Origin: Ruminococcus sp. 210702-SL.1.03
Lineage (GTDB): Bacteria; Bacillota; Clostridia; Oscillospirales; Ruminococcaceae
Assembly: GCF_020559915.1 (NCBI RefSeq)
Contig: NZ_JAJCLZ010000033.1
Coordinates: 1-15,658, forward strand
DNA length: 15,658 nucleotides
Direction of reading: 5' to 3'
Shown one piece after another: positions 1 through 7,190 of the stretch. The position numbers and the translations under genes were made by a program. Under the pieces are notes generated by a model. The model saw only the letters and a list, made by a program, of their open reading frames with translations. It was not told the origin of the DNA and did no database searches. Every line of letters starts with the position of its first letter. Positions within the stretch are counted from its first letter, which is position 1.

Positions 1-1234
1 CGTCGGCTTCTGAATAGCTATACTCTATGTCAACTTCTTTTTCAGACAGATACGGCACGTTTTCCGCATAGTATTCATCATCAGCGTGCGGGACGTCAGC
101 TTCTTTTTTAGACAGATACGCGCCAGCTTCCATCAGCTCCGCCTCGCGCTGGTTTTTATCAAGTTGGTAGTCTTTGCAGATCTTTAGAAAGGAGTTTCCG
201 ACGCGAGAGTAAAATCCATCTTTTCCATGTAAGCGGGTTTCTTTGTAATCGGTATAATGAGATCCTTCGCCGTATCGTCTTTTGGAATTATTCTGAACGG
301 CTTCTATCTTCGTTAGGTAGTTTTTATATTGCTGCGTAAGCTCTGCGTTTTCAGATATTATCGACCTAATACAGTTATCGATCTGATTCTGAGTGCTTTT
401 GTCTAATCTGTTATATTGCCAACCTCTGTTATTCGGCAATTTCTCTGTAAGTTCTTCTATTTTAGCTAAGCTGTTTGAAAAGTTATATTTAACTTGCTTC
501 ATAAGGATATTTCGTTCGTATTCTGTCAGATTTTTGGTCAAGTCATTAGCGTTAAGAGATGTAGCCATAACAGATATAAGACTTTCCATAGCACTACGTT
601 CGATCATATCCTTATCCTTTCTGGTCTTGCAGCGGTTTTCTAACCGATGATATTCGAGGAGTTGGTAGTGGATATGAACGTTGTCTGTATTTGTATGTAT
701 TGCAGCAGTCCAATAACAGTTTGAAGCAATGAGCTTGTCTGATTTATTGATAAGTGCATTCATGCCTTTTCTCGCTGCGTTTTTTATTGCCGGTATATTG
801 ATCTGATCACCTATTATCAGATTATTTTCACGCAGAAAATCATTATCGAATGAAGCTATTCCGATATATTTTGGACAGCCCTCTTTTTTGCTGATCTTTT
901 CGTATTCGCGAAATTGGTTGATCTCGTCTGTCGTAAGCTTGTCCCGAGTTGCGTCAAATAGTCCGTCGCTCTTTTCCTTATTTCTCATATAATTAAAATA
1001 ATCGTATTCACTTTTCAAAGACTCATGAATGCTTTTACTTTGATCATCCAGAATTTTAGGATCGTTTAGTACAGAATATGAATCATAGTCAGGCAGTATA
1101 TTTTCCTCTTTTGTTACGGCTTCATCTCTCTGCGCATAATCGGAGTAATCACCTGTGCCTATATGCCAATCATAGATGAAGTGGTTGTTAAATATAACGC
1201 CCGGTGTAATTTTGTTATTTGATACACTGTCCAT
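1..1234 (-). CDS. MobP2-like relaxase, N-terminal 411 residues (runs off left edge)
   Basis: Relaxase that would nick and covalently hold the transferred strand at oriT. The frame is open from the ATG at 1234 to the window edge, and an in-frame TAA lies two codons before that ATG, so it is the first possible start. Residues about 179-194 read IHTNTDNVHIHYQLLE, the His-rich metal-binding motif of MOB_P relaxases (H180, H187, H189). It is preceded by the family's IASFDNDFL stretch near residues 126-134 and a YDYFNYM segment near 77-83 that holds the likely catalytic tyrosine; which Tyr acts cannot be fixed by eye. Residues 220-360 are charged and helical. Near residue 370 onward a YLS(K/E)KE(A/V)D phrase is repeated. 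The gene lies 21 bp after the RHH accessory gene, presumably co-transcribed. The C-terminal part is outside the window. Family assignment is strong; the exact subfamily is inferred from motif order. Confidence 0.88.
   Translation of the reverse strand, partial: MDSVSNNKITPGVIFNNHFIYDWHIGTGDYSDYAQRDEAVTKEENILPDYDSYSVLNDPKILDDQSKSIHESLKSEYDYFNYMRNKEKSDGLFDATRDKLTTDEINQFREYEKISKKEGCPKYIGIASFDNDFLRENNLIIGDQINIPAIKNAARKGMNALINKSDKLIASNCYWTAAIHTNTDNVHIHYQLLEYHRLENRCKTRKDKDMIERSAMESLISVMATSLNANDLTKNLTEYERNILMKQVKYNFSNSLAKIEELTEKLPNNRGWQYNRLDKSTQNQIDNCIRSIISENAELTQQYKNYLTKIEAVQNNSKRRYGEGSHYTDYKETRLHGKDGFYSRVGNSFLKICKDYQLDKNQREAELMEAGAYLSKKEADVPHADDEYYAENVPYLSEKEVDIEYSYSEAD
27..120 (-). repeat. Degenerate direct repeat inside the relaxase C-terminal region
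   Basis: Two 28-base copies, at 27-54 and 93-120, match at 25 of 28 positions and lie 66 bp (22 codons) apart. They encode YLSKKEADV and YLSEKEVDI. A weaker echo (SYSEAD) sits at the window edge. This looks like an in-frame duplication in an acidic linker; more copies may follow to the left. Confidence 0.55.
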
Positions 1235-1255
1235 AGGTTAGTACCTGAAACTTTC

Positions 1256-1672
1256 TTATATTTTCTTCGCGGATTTTTCCAGTGACGCTTTATGTATGCG
1301 GGCTTTATAGTTTTTATAAGAGCTTTGGAAAAAGCGGTGCAGGTCTGATCCGACGGCTTTTGTATCAGCGGATTTGAAATCTGTATCGGGTTCATAAAAA
1401 CAAATAAGGGAATTGAGCGCGTCGCGTGTTTGATAATCCATCAGATTATTTTCATTTGATATTGTAATCAATAACGAGAGTTTTTCGTTTATACTTTTCA
1501 GAATGTCTGTTTCCTCATCGTTTTCATCTTCAAGTTTTGAGTATGCTTCATTGATAAGCCATGTCAATAATTCGCTGTTAGTTTTGGCGTTGCTCAACAA
1601 CATCAGCTTATCAAACTTTTTGATCGTTGCTTCGTCAAGAGAAAAAATTTTTTTCGTGTTCTTTACTTTCAT
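1256..1672 (-). CDS. RHH relaxosome accessory protein (MobC-like position)
   Basis: A 138-residue protein directly upstream of the relaxase. The N-terminus (residues 7-50) has the ribbon-helix-helix pattern: a short strand (KKIFSLDEA), then helix A (TIKKFDKLMLLSN) and helix B (NSELLTWLINEAYSKLE). Residues 50-75 are acidic and likely coiled-coil, and the tail is Lys-rich. Small RHH proteins encoded just ahead of MOB_P relaxases usually bind oriT and help open the nick site, so that role is inferred here from fold and position. A GGAGG ribosome binding site lies 8 nt before the ATG. The gene faces away from a terminator-like palindrome and the phased-site array, which suggests its promoter lies in that intergenic region and that the protein may also bind there. 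No closer family was recognised. Confidence 0.7.
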   Translation of the reverse strand: MKVKNTKKIFSLDEATIKKFDKLMLLSNAKTNSELLTWLINEAYSKLEDENDEETDILKSINEKLSLLITISNENNLMDYQTRDALNSLICFYEPDTDFKSADTKAVGSDLHRFFQSSYKNYKARIHKASLEKSAKKI

Positions 1673-1699
1673 GTTCTGACCTCCATTAAGAACGAACGA

Positions 1700-1780
1700 G
1701 CATAAAGGCGTGCTATCACGCCGGGGGGAAAACGCGGCAGTGCCGCGTTTTTAGGCGCATTGTCATGCTATCATAAGAGC
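1700..1780. other. Candidate oriT core
   Basis: This part of the RHH-RHH intergenic region contains a perfect 6 bp hairpin with a 4-nt loop (GGCGTG at 1707-1712, CACGCC at 1717-1722), directly followed by six G (1723-1728) and a 23 bp perfect dyad. The octamer TGCTATCA occurs twice, at 1711-1718 and 1766-1773. MOB_P oriT sites typically carry an inverted repeat next to the nick and sit just upstream of the accessory and relaxase genes, which fits this location. The nick position cannot be read from sequence alone. Confidence 0.4.
1729..1751. terminator. Bidirectional terminator-like palindrome
   Basis: A perfect inverted repeat: AAAACGCGGCA at 1729-1739, a central G at 1740, and TGCCGCGTTTT at 1741-1751. 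The stem is GC-rich with A-runs on one side and T-runs on the other, the layout of an intrinsic terminator usable from either strand. On the minus strand it would stop transcription coming from the RHH gene at 1969-2337 before the mobC-relaxase pair. It could also be part of the oriT structure. Confidence 0.55.
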
Positions 1781-1785
1781 TTTTT

Positions 1786-1931
1786 GTATATCTATAAGAT
1801 ATACGGTTTTGGCTGCGGGATATACTGCGGATATACAAAAATCGCACTTGGATATATGGCAGATATACATAATTGCCCTCAGATATATACTATATATCTG
1901 TTTTGGCGTTCTGTATATCTGATGGATATAT
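1786..1931. repeat. Phased array of ten GATATAY sites in five pairs
   Basis: Ten copies of GATATAC or GATATAT, on one strand or the other, begin at 1786(-), 1798, 1819, 1830, 1851, 1862, 1882, 1892(-), 1913(-) and 1925. Start-to-start spacings are 12, 21, 11, 21, 11, 20, 10, 21 and 12 bp. The sites therefore form five pairs about 11 bp apart repeated every 31-33 bp, and all face one side of the helix. The first pair forms a perfect palindrome (8 bp arms, 3 bp centre, 1786-1804). Eleven-bp paired subsites suit RHH dimers of dimers, and RHH genes flank the array on both sides. Likely an operator, relaxosome or partition-type binding region. Confidence 0.65.
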
Positions 1932-1968
1932 CATTGTTTCGGAAATATTAACAAAATCGGCTTGCATA

Positions 1969-2337
1969 TTAACTTTCTGTGTCCACAAATGTTAATAAAC
2001 TAAGAACGTCACTATTTTTCAGTTCACTTTCAGCCGCTTTTTCTAGCTCGGGAGCGAGCAAAACGTCAAGCTTTTCTGCAATTTTCATCAGCTTTTGCGA
2101 TGATAAATATATGTTGTTTTCGACCGATCCTGCTCCGCGCAGCAGTCGTTCCAGTTCATCATTTACGAGCGCTCGGACGATAGTCGGCAGCGCATTAAGC
2201 AGAAAATCTTCCTTGCAGGCGGCGTAGTCGTGTATGATCTTTATTATAAAAGCGTTGCGGGAAAGACCTTCTCGCTGAGCTGAGGTATCAAGCTTTTTTA
2301 CAATGTCATCGGGGATATTTCTTATTAAAATATCCAT
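1969..2337 (-). CDS. Arc/CopG-type RHH DNA-binding protein
   Basis: A 122-residue protein whose first 40 residues match a ribbon-helix-helix domain: strand MDILIRNIP, helix A DDIVKKLDTSAQREG, and helix B SRNAFIIKIIHDYA. The rest is helical, with an acidic C-terminus, and may oligomerise. It starts at 2337 with a GGAAGGGAG ribosome binding site and follows the small membrane-protein gene by 15 bp, so it is probably the last gene of the transfer operon before the non-coding region. Its stop lies about 40 bp from the last site of the phased GATATAY array, making it a prime candidate to bind that array, either as an autoregulator, a relaxosome component or a partition factor. No ParA-type ATPase is visible in the window, so partition is the weakest of these options. 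Function beyond DNA binding is inferred. Confidence 0.7.
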   Translation of the reverse strand: MDILIRNIPDDIVKKLDTSAQREGLSRNAFIIKIIHDYAACKEDFLLNALPTIVRALVNDELERLLRGAGSVENNIYLSSQKLMKIAEKLDVLLAPELEKAAESELKNSDVLSLLTFVDTES

Positions 2338-2352
2338 ACGGTATCTCCCTTC

Positions 2353-2934
2353 CTATTCAAAAAAATTGGAGTAGAACTCTTCTTCACTTCCGAATTTTTT
2401 CTCTATCGACCGTTCAGAAATTCTGAGTTTTTCAGTAAGCCGCGGCATGGTGTAGAGAAAAAATCCCTGTTCAGGTGTGCCGACATTAAGCAGCAAAAAT
2501 ATATTGCACACCGCGTCAGAATTGCTGTCGATATACTTGATCTTGATCGAAGAGTAGTTTTTGTCAAAGAAGCGTATTGACAATATGTTGTCGTAATTTA
2601 TATTGAAATTGCTTTTTGTGCCGTTTGAAAAATATTCTATATCCATGTCAGTATCAAAAGCTTTTACAAAAAGATAATGCCAATTGTAACGCACAGCGGT
2701 CTTTAAAATGACCACTGCTGCTGCAATGCAAAGGGCTGTCAAAAAGAAAAAAACAAGTTTGAATCTTACTATAAGGCAGTAGCTCATAAACAGCAGCATA
2801 GCGCCTATAAGACAACCTGCACCGATGAATTTCAGCTTTTTTGAGAGCTTAGATCTGGCTTCAAAGGTCGCACATATCTCAGTTTTTAGCTCTGCTGATG
2901 GGTATTCATATATAAGTGTTTTATCTTCGTTCAT
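2353..2934 (-). CDS. Two-helix membrane protein with a possible YcxB-like cytoplasmic domain
   Basis: A 193-residue protein of unknown function. Two membrane helices (about residues 36-56 and 60-78) form a hairpin after a charged, cytoplasmic-looking N-terminus. They are followed by a roughly 110-residue soluble part with alternating beta-type segments, including a FSNGTKSNFNINYDNI stretch that resembles bacterial PH-like YcxB domains; this similarity is by eye and weak. An upstream ATG at 2940 lies only one nt from the GGAGG motif, whereas the ATG at 2934 lies seven nt away, so 2934 is the chosen start. The gene lies between ssb-like and RHH genes, 13 bp after the former. The context suggests an accessory part of the transfer apparatus, but nothing in the sequence proves it. 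Confidence 0.75.
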   Translation of the reverse strand: MNEDKTLIYEYPSAELKTEICATFEARSKLSKKLKFIGAGCLIGAMLLFMSYCLIVRFKLVFFFLTALCIAAAVVILKTAVRYNWHYLFVKAFDTDMDIEYFSNGTKSNFNINYDNILSIRFFDKNYSSIKIKYIDSNSDAVCNIFLLLNVGTPEQGFFLYTMPRLTEKLRISERSIEKKFGSEEEFYSNFFE

Positions 2935-2941
2935 GGTCATT

Positions 2942-2946
2942 CCTCC
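2942..2946 (-). promoter_or_regulatory. Ribosome binding site deciding the start at 2934
   Basis: GGAGG on the minus strand. The spacing is seven nt to the ATG at 2934 but only one nt to the ATG at 2940, so the second methionine is the functional start. Confidence 0.7.
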
Positions 2947-2947
2947 A

Positions 2948-3250
2948 TCATTTTGATACTGATGTTATCGTTATATCGCTGCTGCATATCTTTATAGTGC
3001 CCTTGTTAAATGTTCTAAGCTCGCCTTTTACTATCACTACGCTGCCCTTTTTCAAATGGTTTTTGGCAAATGTGATCGTGCTGCTTTCGTTTGCATATAC
3101 GGTGAAAACGTCATTGAAGCTCTGCTCTCCGCGCTTTGCTTTTCGCGGTACAGCCAACTTGAACTCGATCGAGTAAGCTGACTGTGATGTAATATCTGAT
3201 GAGATAAATCCCGTGACTCTTACACGGTTTCCTGAATTATTAAATGTCAT
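2948..3250 (-). CDS. Short SSB-like OB-fold protein
   Basis: A 100-residue protein with the layout of a single-stranded DNA-binding protein: an N-terminal strand NRVRVTGFIS, a FKLAVPRK strand, a basic loop, FNDVFTVYANE, and the typical GSVVIVKGELRT strand followed by a final KICSSDITI strand. Bacterial SSBs usually exceed 140 residues and end in an acidic tail that recruits partners. This protein stops after the OB fold and has neither the disordered linker nor the acidic tip, so it may only coat DNA. In a conjugation operon it would protect the entering or leaving single strand. An AGAGGATC ribosome binding site lies four nt before the ATG. The gene begins 17 bp after the Big_2 protein gene. 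Confidence 0.72.
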   Translation of the reverse strand: MTFNNSGNRVRVTGFISSDITSQSAYSIEFKLAVPRKAKRGEQSFNDVFTVYANESSTITFAKNHLKKGSVVIVKGELRTFNKGTIKICSSDITITSVSK

Positions 3251-3267
3251 TTTTGATCCTCTTTTCT

Positions 3268-4491
3268 TTATTTTACGGTAACCATGCAGCTTGCTTTTAG
3301 CCCGCCGTCACTCGTTTTGGCTGTTACGATGACCTTGCCTTTGGCTATGGCTTTTACCTTTCCGTCGCTGTCTATCTCGATCATACCTGATCTGTTGCAG
3401 CTCCAGTTTACGCTTTTATCGGCTGCATTTTCTGGTTCTACGATAGCCCGCAGCTTTGTTTCAGCGCCTATTTCGAGCACAACATTGTTGTTTTCAAAGT
3501 TTGTTTCTATGTAGATCCTGTTGGGGTGTACAGCCTGCGGCGATGTTGTTTCGGGCGGTCTTGTGGTAGTAGGAGCTGTTGGCTGAGCGGTCGTTTGCGG
3601 CGGATCTGCAGTTGTCGGCGGTTCAGTTTCCGAAGGTGTTTGTTGTGTTTCGGGCGGATCATAGTCCGGAACATAAGCGGGTTGATTGCCGCCGCCTCCA
3701 CCTCCACCGCCGCCATTTCCGCCGCCGTTATTATTATCAGGCGCTTGTGCAGGCGTTGTAGTAGTGGTCTTTGCAGGAGCTTCGGCTGAGCTTTCATACG
3801 TTGAAGATGTATTGTTTTCTGCTGCGTATGGCGATCGGTCTGCTTGCGTTGTTGACATTATCTCAGCCGGTACAGCGGCATTTTGAACTGTGGTTTCCTG
3901 TACAGACTGCGCAGGATCATCGTCCATCTCGCTATCTTCCATATGTCCGGGCTGTGCTTTAATATGCTTATTTGCCATGTCTTTTTTATCTATAACTATC
4001 GTATCTTCAAAGGTCTTTCCCTTCTCCGTATACCCCGAAACCAGCTCGCCAAAGTCATTATATGAGTCCTCATGTACGATGTCGGCAAGCTCTGACGTTA
4101 CTAAGATCGTGACATATTCAAACTCTGTCGGAGGTTTTTCGATAGTTATTATCTGAGAATATTCATCGTACTTTTCTCCGCTTGAAAACTCATACTCATT
4201 AGGATCAGCGTCGAATTTTATGCTTGAAACTTTCGGATATGACTGCGTGGAATTGTCCTTCATAAGCTTACATTTCAATGTAAATTCGCATATCCCGTCG
4301 TGATATGAGGCTGCTGTTATCTTGATATTGTAATCATTTTGCTTGATTATCTCATCATATTTGCTGCTCTTACTCTTTATTTTAAGTGTAGTCCAATAGG
4401 TCGAAGTAAGGAAAAAAGCCAGTATGAATAGAGTGATCATTGTGAAGATCATATATCTGCGGCTGCTTTTTTTAGGAGAAACTATTTTCAT
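3268..4491 (-). CDS. Membrane-anchored Big_2 protein with Pro/Thr/Gly-rich stalk
   Basis: A 407-residue protein with a single N-terminal membrane anchor (about residues 13-34) after a basic start, predicting an extracellular C-terminus. Residues 35-175 form a beta-rich domain of unknown family. Residues about 190-320 are a low-complexity stalk: Thr/Ala/Ser-rich, then a poly-glycine stretch, then repeated PPET/TTxPP phrases. Residues about 325-407 form a bacterial Ig-like group 2 (Big_2) domain, with the typical phrases LEIGAETKLRAIVEPENA, VNWSCN and GKVKAIAKGKVIVTAKT. It overlaps the VirB4 gene by four bases (ATGA), so the two are translationally coupled. The likely role is a surface-exposed part of the mating channel or an adhesin that contacts the recipient; this is inferred from topology and operon position. 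It could instead fill a structural place such as that of VirB8. Confidence 0.8.
   Translation of the reverse strand: MKIVSPKKSSRRYMIFTMITLFILAFFLTSTYWTTLKIKSKSSKYDEIIKQNDYNIKITAASYHDGICEFTLKCKLMKDNSTQSYPKVSSIKFDADPNEYEFSSGEKYDEYSQIITIEKPPTEFEYVTILVTSELADIVHEDSYNDFGELVSGYTEKGKTFEDTIVIDKKDMANKHIKAQPGHMEDSEMDDDPAQSVQETTVQNAAVPAEIMSTTQADRSPYAAENNTSSTYESSAEAPAKTTTTTPAQAPDNNNGGGNGGGGGGGGGNQPAYVPDYDPPETQQTPSETEPPTTADPPQTTAQPTAPTTTRPPETTSPQAVHPNRIYIETNFENNNVVLEIGAETKLRAIVEPENAADKSVNWSCNRSGMIEIDSDGKVKAIAKGKVIVTAKTSDGGLKASCMVTVK
3688..3727 (-). repeat. GGN-repeat encoding poly-glycine
   Basis: A run of GGN codons on the minus strand encodes nearly uninterrupted glycine in the stalk of the Big_2 protein. 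The message has many short G-runs, which could form a two-tetrad G-quadruplex, and the tract is prone to slippage. Confidence 0.6.
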
Positions 4492-7190
4492 ATCTGTTCC
4501 TCCTTATCTGTACCGACGGTATATGACAGCAGCTCTTTTATCAGATTATCTATCAAAAGAACAATAACGTTATCAAGATATTGGCTGTCGCGCTGGTTAA
4601 GTTTGAGGTAAGCATATGTTTCCGCCATAAAGCATTTTCGGAAATAATTTATGTCTGCATTTCGCAGCATTAGTCCGTATTCTTCATTGGTATGGTCGTT
4701 GTAATAGTGAGCGAAACAATCGTGTATTATCTCTATCCTATCCTGCGAGTTGCCTATATACAAGAGCTGTTTGGCTGATACCATTCTGCGGCAGTGGATC
4801 TTATTTCGCCCCGAACCGAGCGAGAGAAGCATTTGTCCCGGCATGAACGAAGTGCTTGCGTTAAGCTCAAAATCGGTGAACTGAGGGAATATTTTATGAA
4901 GCATTTCGATACTTTCCGGCGCTTGTTTGAGTATAAGCTTGTACTGTACGAGGGAGAAGATGACCTTTATTTGCTCCGCTGCTGCGCTGTCATTGCAGGG
5001 GATAAAATCAAGTACGCTCTGCGTGGCGAACCATAATCCGGCGTCATATTTCCTTGAACGGCGTACAAGATTTGTGATGAAATTCGTTACCTGTTGGTAC
5101 TTTACAGAAATAAAACGGTGAGCCTCGTCGATAAGGCAGACAACGTTTCGTCTGTCCCACGGGTTTATGAGGTACTGGTTGTGCTCTACGTTTTTGCACA
5201 CCGTAGACCACATTATCGTTAAAATATTAAAAAGCTGAGCATTGTAGACATTCTCCGCCATGTCGCTTATGGTCTTAACATCAAAGATGATAAGGTCGTT
5301 ATTTGATATATCAACGTTGGTCGCGCCGTCGAACATACTTGCGTATGCTCCGTCGCCGGTGAGCTGACGCAGATATACTTCAAGATTGCTGTAAGATTCG
5401 ATCAGTTTTGACGTAAGCCGTTCTCTGTTTCCTTCGATATAAAGCTTATCCTTGACCTTTTTCATAACGTCAGAAAATGTGGGAAATTTCTCGGGCGGCA
5501 AAAAGCGCACGTCTGTATCCGGATATATGCCTTTTTCATTCAGGCTTTCAGTCACAAGATCCATAAAAGCTTCTAGTGTAAACATATCTATATCGCTTAT
5601 GTACATAGACATGAAGGTGCGTATGCGTGAAAGCTCCGACGCAAAGTTTGCCTTTGCGTCGTCCTCCGGCAGTATATCTTCCTCAACTTTTGAGTCAACA
5701 GCCTTTGTTATTTGAAGCAGATTTATCCTTGATCTCTGGTTCATTTTAATGACTTGCCCATTGTATACTTCCGCCATAGATCGGTATTCAGATTCTATAT
5801 CGAGCACGAGCACTCTGTTTCCAAGCAGCAGCTGTTCTTCTAGCATATCTTTCAGCGTTACCGATTTGCCAGATCCCTTTACGCCGATAGCAAGCAGATC
5901 GTATGAGTTACGTTCTGACGTTCGCGTGAATGTGTTGAGTATATTAAGTCCGCCGGTAGCAGTATATCCGAAAAACAATCCCGTTGGGTCTATATGTGAT
6001 TGATAATAAAAAGGAAACTGCCGCGAAAGCGTATCAAATACAGGGAACGGCGTTTGTATCGTATTACCGTCAAGAATTATTGAGAGAAATTCCTGCAGCA
6101 TCGTATTTGACGGTATGTACGCCGACAATCCCTGCTGCTCAAGCTCCTTTACTATATCTAGCGTGCGCTCTTGCAGCCTATCAAGGTCGTTGTCGCTTAC
6201 GATGAAGCGCAGTGTTACATAATATATCTGCTCGCTGCCGTTTTTTATATTGTTGTATACAAGATCCAGCTTTGCAAGCTCAGTTTGCGTATCTATCTTT
6301 TCCGCTCTGTCCTGATTGATAGCTCCGCGTGACTCCAACTCGCGCAAGGAAGCTTGTATCTCATTGAGCACAGTGCTTTTATCGCGCTCTTTTATATCCC
6401 ATACTATGGTATCGCTGTAACCGGTAACGATATTTGCGTATTCAAGATCGTCGATCTCTGCCGCATAGTCGTATATCACTATCGACTGCGCATACTTGTT
6501 GTTGATCTTGTAATAATTGGATTGAAACTCTATTTCTTCTGGCAGCAGCTTTTTATTGAGCGTGCCGGGGGTGCTCAGTTTTTCTGCGCCTGTATCAAGA
6601 CAAAGCAGGCTGTTGAGCATGGCGGCGATCTCGTCTGACGTACACCACGCTACATTAACGTCTACCATCTGATTTATATATCTTTCTGCGTCGTCATGTA
6701 TATTCTTTTCACTTTTATCGTAAATCAGCAGATATGCCATTCGATCACGGTGATTTTTCTCAAAGCTGTCTAAAAGAAAAAATTGCTCATCAAGCAACGA
6801 TGAGGCGTATTTATTTATACTTTGTTTGGCTTTATACTTTATGAAGTTTTTCTGATTTTGAAGATATGGGCAAGCCGCTGTAAAGATGTACTTATGATTT
6901 GCTCTGAGTGACATAGTAGCCCTTGCCATGTTATCAAAAACGGCATTTCGCTCGTACTCTTTCAGATTATAAATGTCCATGCCTGTTATAGCCAGCACGC
7001 CGCACATAATGGGTTTGCCTTTGCTTTTCATATGTATTATGCCGTTTGAGATACTTTCAAACGATATGTGCGCATTGAGAGCGTTAGCGTTTTTCTCCTT
7101 CTGAGCTGTTTTTTTCTTTTTAGAAAGCAGCTTTTTGTTCTGCTGCTTTACGATCTCTTTATTCGTCTTTTGCTTTAAAAACATTTTCAT
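4488..7190 (-). CDS. virB4: VirB4-family type IV secretion ATPase
   Basis: A 900-residue cytoplasmic ATPase that powers assembly and transport in the conjugation channel. Walker A is GVKGSGKS at residues 436-443, and Walker B is VVCLIDEAH with D688 and E689. Other family marks are the LVLDIESEYRSMAE strand after Walker A and a RRSRKYDAGLWFATQS stretch after Walker B. The first 400 residues match the VirB4/TraE N-terminal region, with a very basic start of about 40 residues that could contact membrane or nucleic acid. The ATG at 7190 is preceded by GAGGTGA at suitable distance; a second ATG two codons later is less well spaced. The start overlaps the VirB3-like gene by 32 bp and the stop overlaps the Big_2 gene by four, indicating coupled translation. 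Length is within the family's range for Gram-positive elements, and both nucleotide-binding motifs are intact. Confidence 0.95.
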   Translation of the reverse strand: MKMFLKQKTNKEIVKQQNKKLLSKKKKTAQKEKNANALNAHISFESISNGIIHMKSKGKPIMCGVLAITGMDIYNLKEYERNAVFDNMARATMSLRANHKYIFTAACPYLQNQKNFIKYKAKQSINKYASSLLDEQFFLLDSFEKNHRDRMAYLLIYDKSEKNIHDDAERYINQMVDVNVAWCTSDEIAAMLNSLLCLDTGAEKLSTPGTLNKKLLPEEIEFQSNYYKINNKYAQSIVIYDYAAEIDDLEYANIVTGYSDTIVWDIKERDKSTVLNEIQASLRELESRGAINQDRAEKIDTQTELAKLDLVYNNIKNGSEQIYYVTLRFIVSDNDLDRLQERTLDIVKELEQQGLSAYIPSNTMLQEFLSIILDGNTIQTPFPVFDTLSRQFPFYYQSHIDPTGLFFGYTATGGLNILNTFTRTSERNSYDLLAIGVKGSGKSVTLKDMLEEQLLLGNRVLVLDIESEYRSMAEVYNGQVIKMNQRSRINLLQITKAVDSKVEEDILPEDDAKANFASELSRIRTFMSMYISDIDMFTLEAFMDLVTESLNEKGIYPDTDVRFLPPEKFPTFSDVMKKVKDKLYIEGNRERLTSKLIESYSNLEVYLRQLTGDGAYASMFDGATNVDISNNDLIIFDVKTISDMAENVYNAQLFNILTIMWSTVCKNVEHNQYLINPWDRRNVVCLIDEAHRFISVKYQQVTNFITNLVRRSRKYDAGLWFATQSVLDFIPCNDSAAAEQIKVIFSLVQYKLILKQAPESIEMLHKIFPQFTDFELNASTSFMPGQMLLSLGSGRNKIHCRRMVSAKQLLYIGNSQDRIEIIHDCFAHYYNDHTNEEYGLMLRNADINYFRKCFMAETYAYLKLNQRDSQYLDNVIVLLIDNLIKELLSYTVGTDKEEQI

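Noticed and set aside
393..650. Plus-strand 85-codon open frame
   Set aside because: It is the antisense shadow of the relaxase gene, whose conserved motifs are clear.
1159..1395. Minus-strand 78-codon open frame overlapping the RHH and relaxase genes
   Set aside because: It is out of frame with both recognised genes, overlaps their junction, and has no family features.
1786..1931. Reading the array as a CRISPR
   Set aside because: The shared element is only about 7 bp, occurs in both orientations, and alternates 11 and 21 bp spacing; there are no long repeats, spacers or cas genes.
1760..1951. Plus-strand 63-codon open frame across the phased sites
   Set aside because: It is made of the AT-rich repeats, is full of Tyr/Ile/Cys, has no ribosome binding site, and runs against all the real genes.
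3507..3797. Minus- and plus-strand open frames over the low-complexity stalk
   Set aside because: Repetitive Pro/Thr/Gly codons keep several frames open; only the frame with the membrane anchor and Big_2 domain makes sense.
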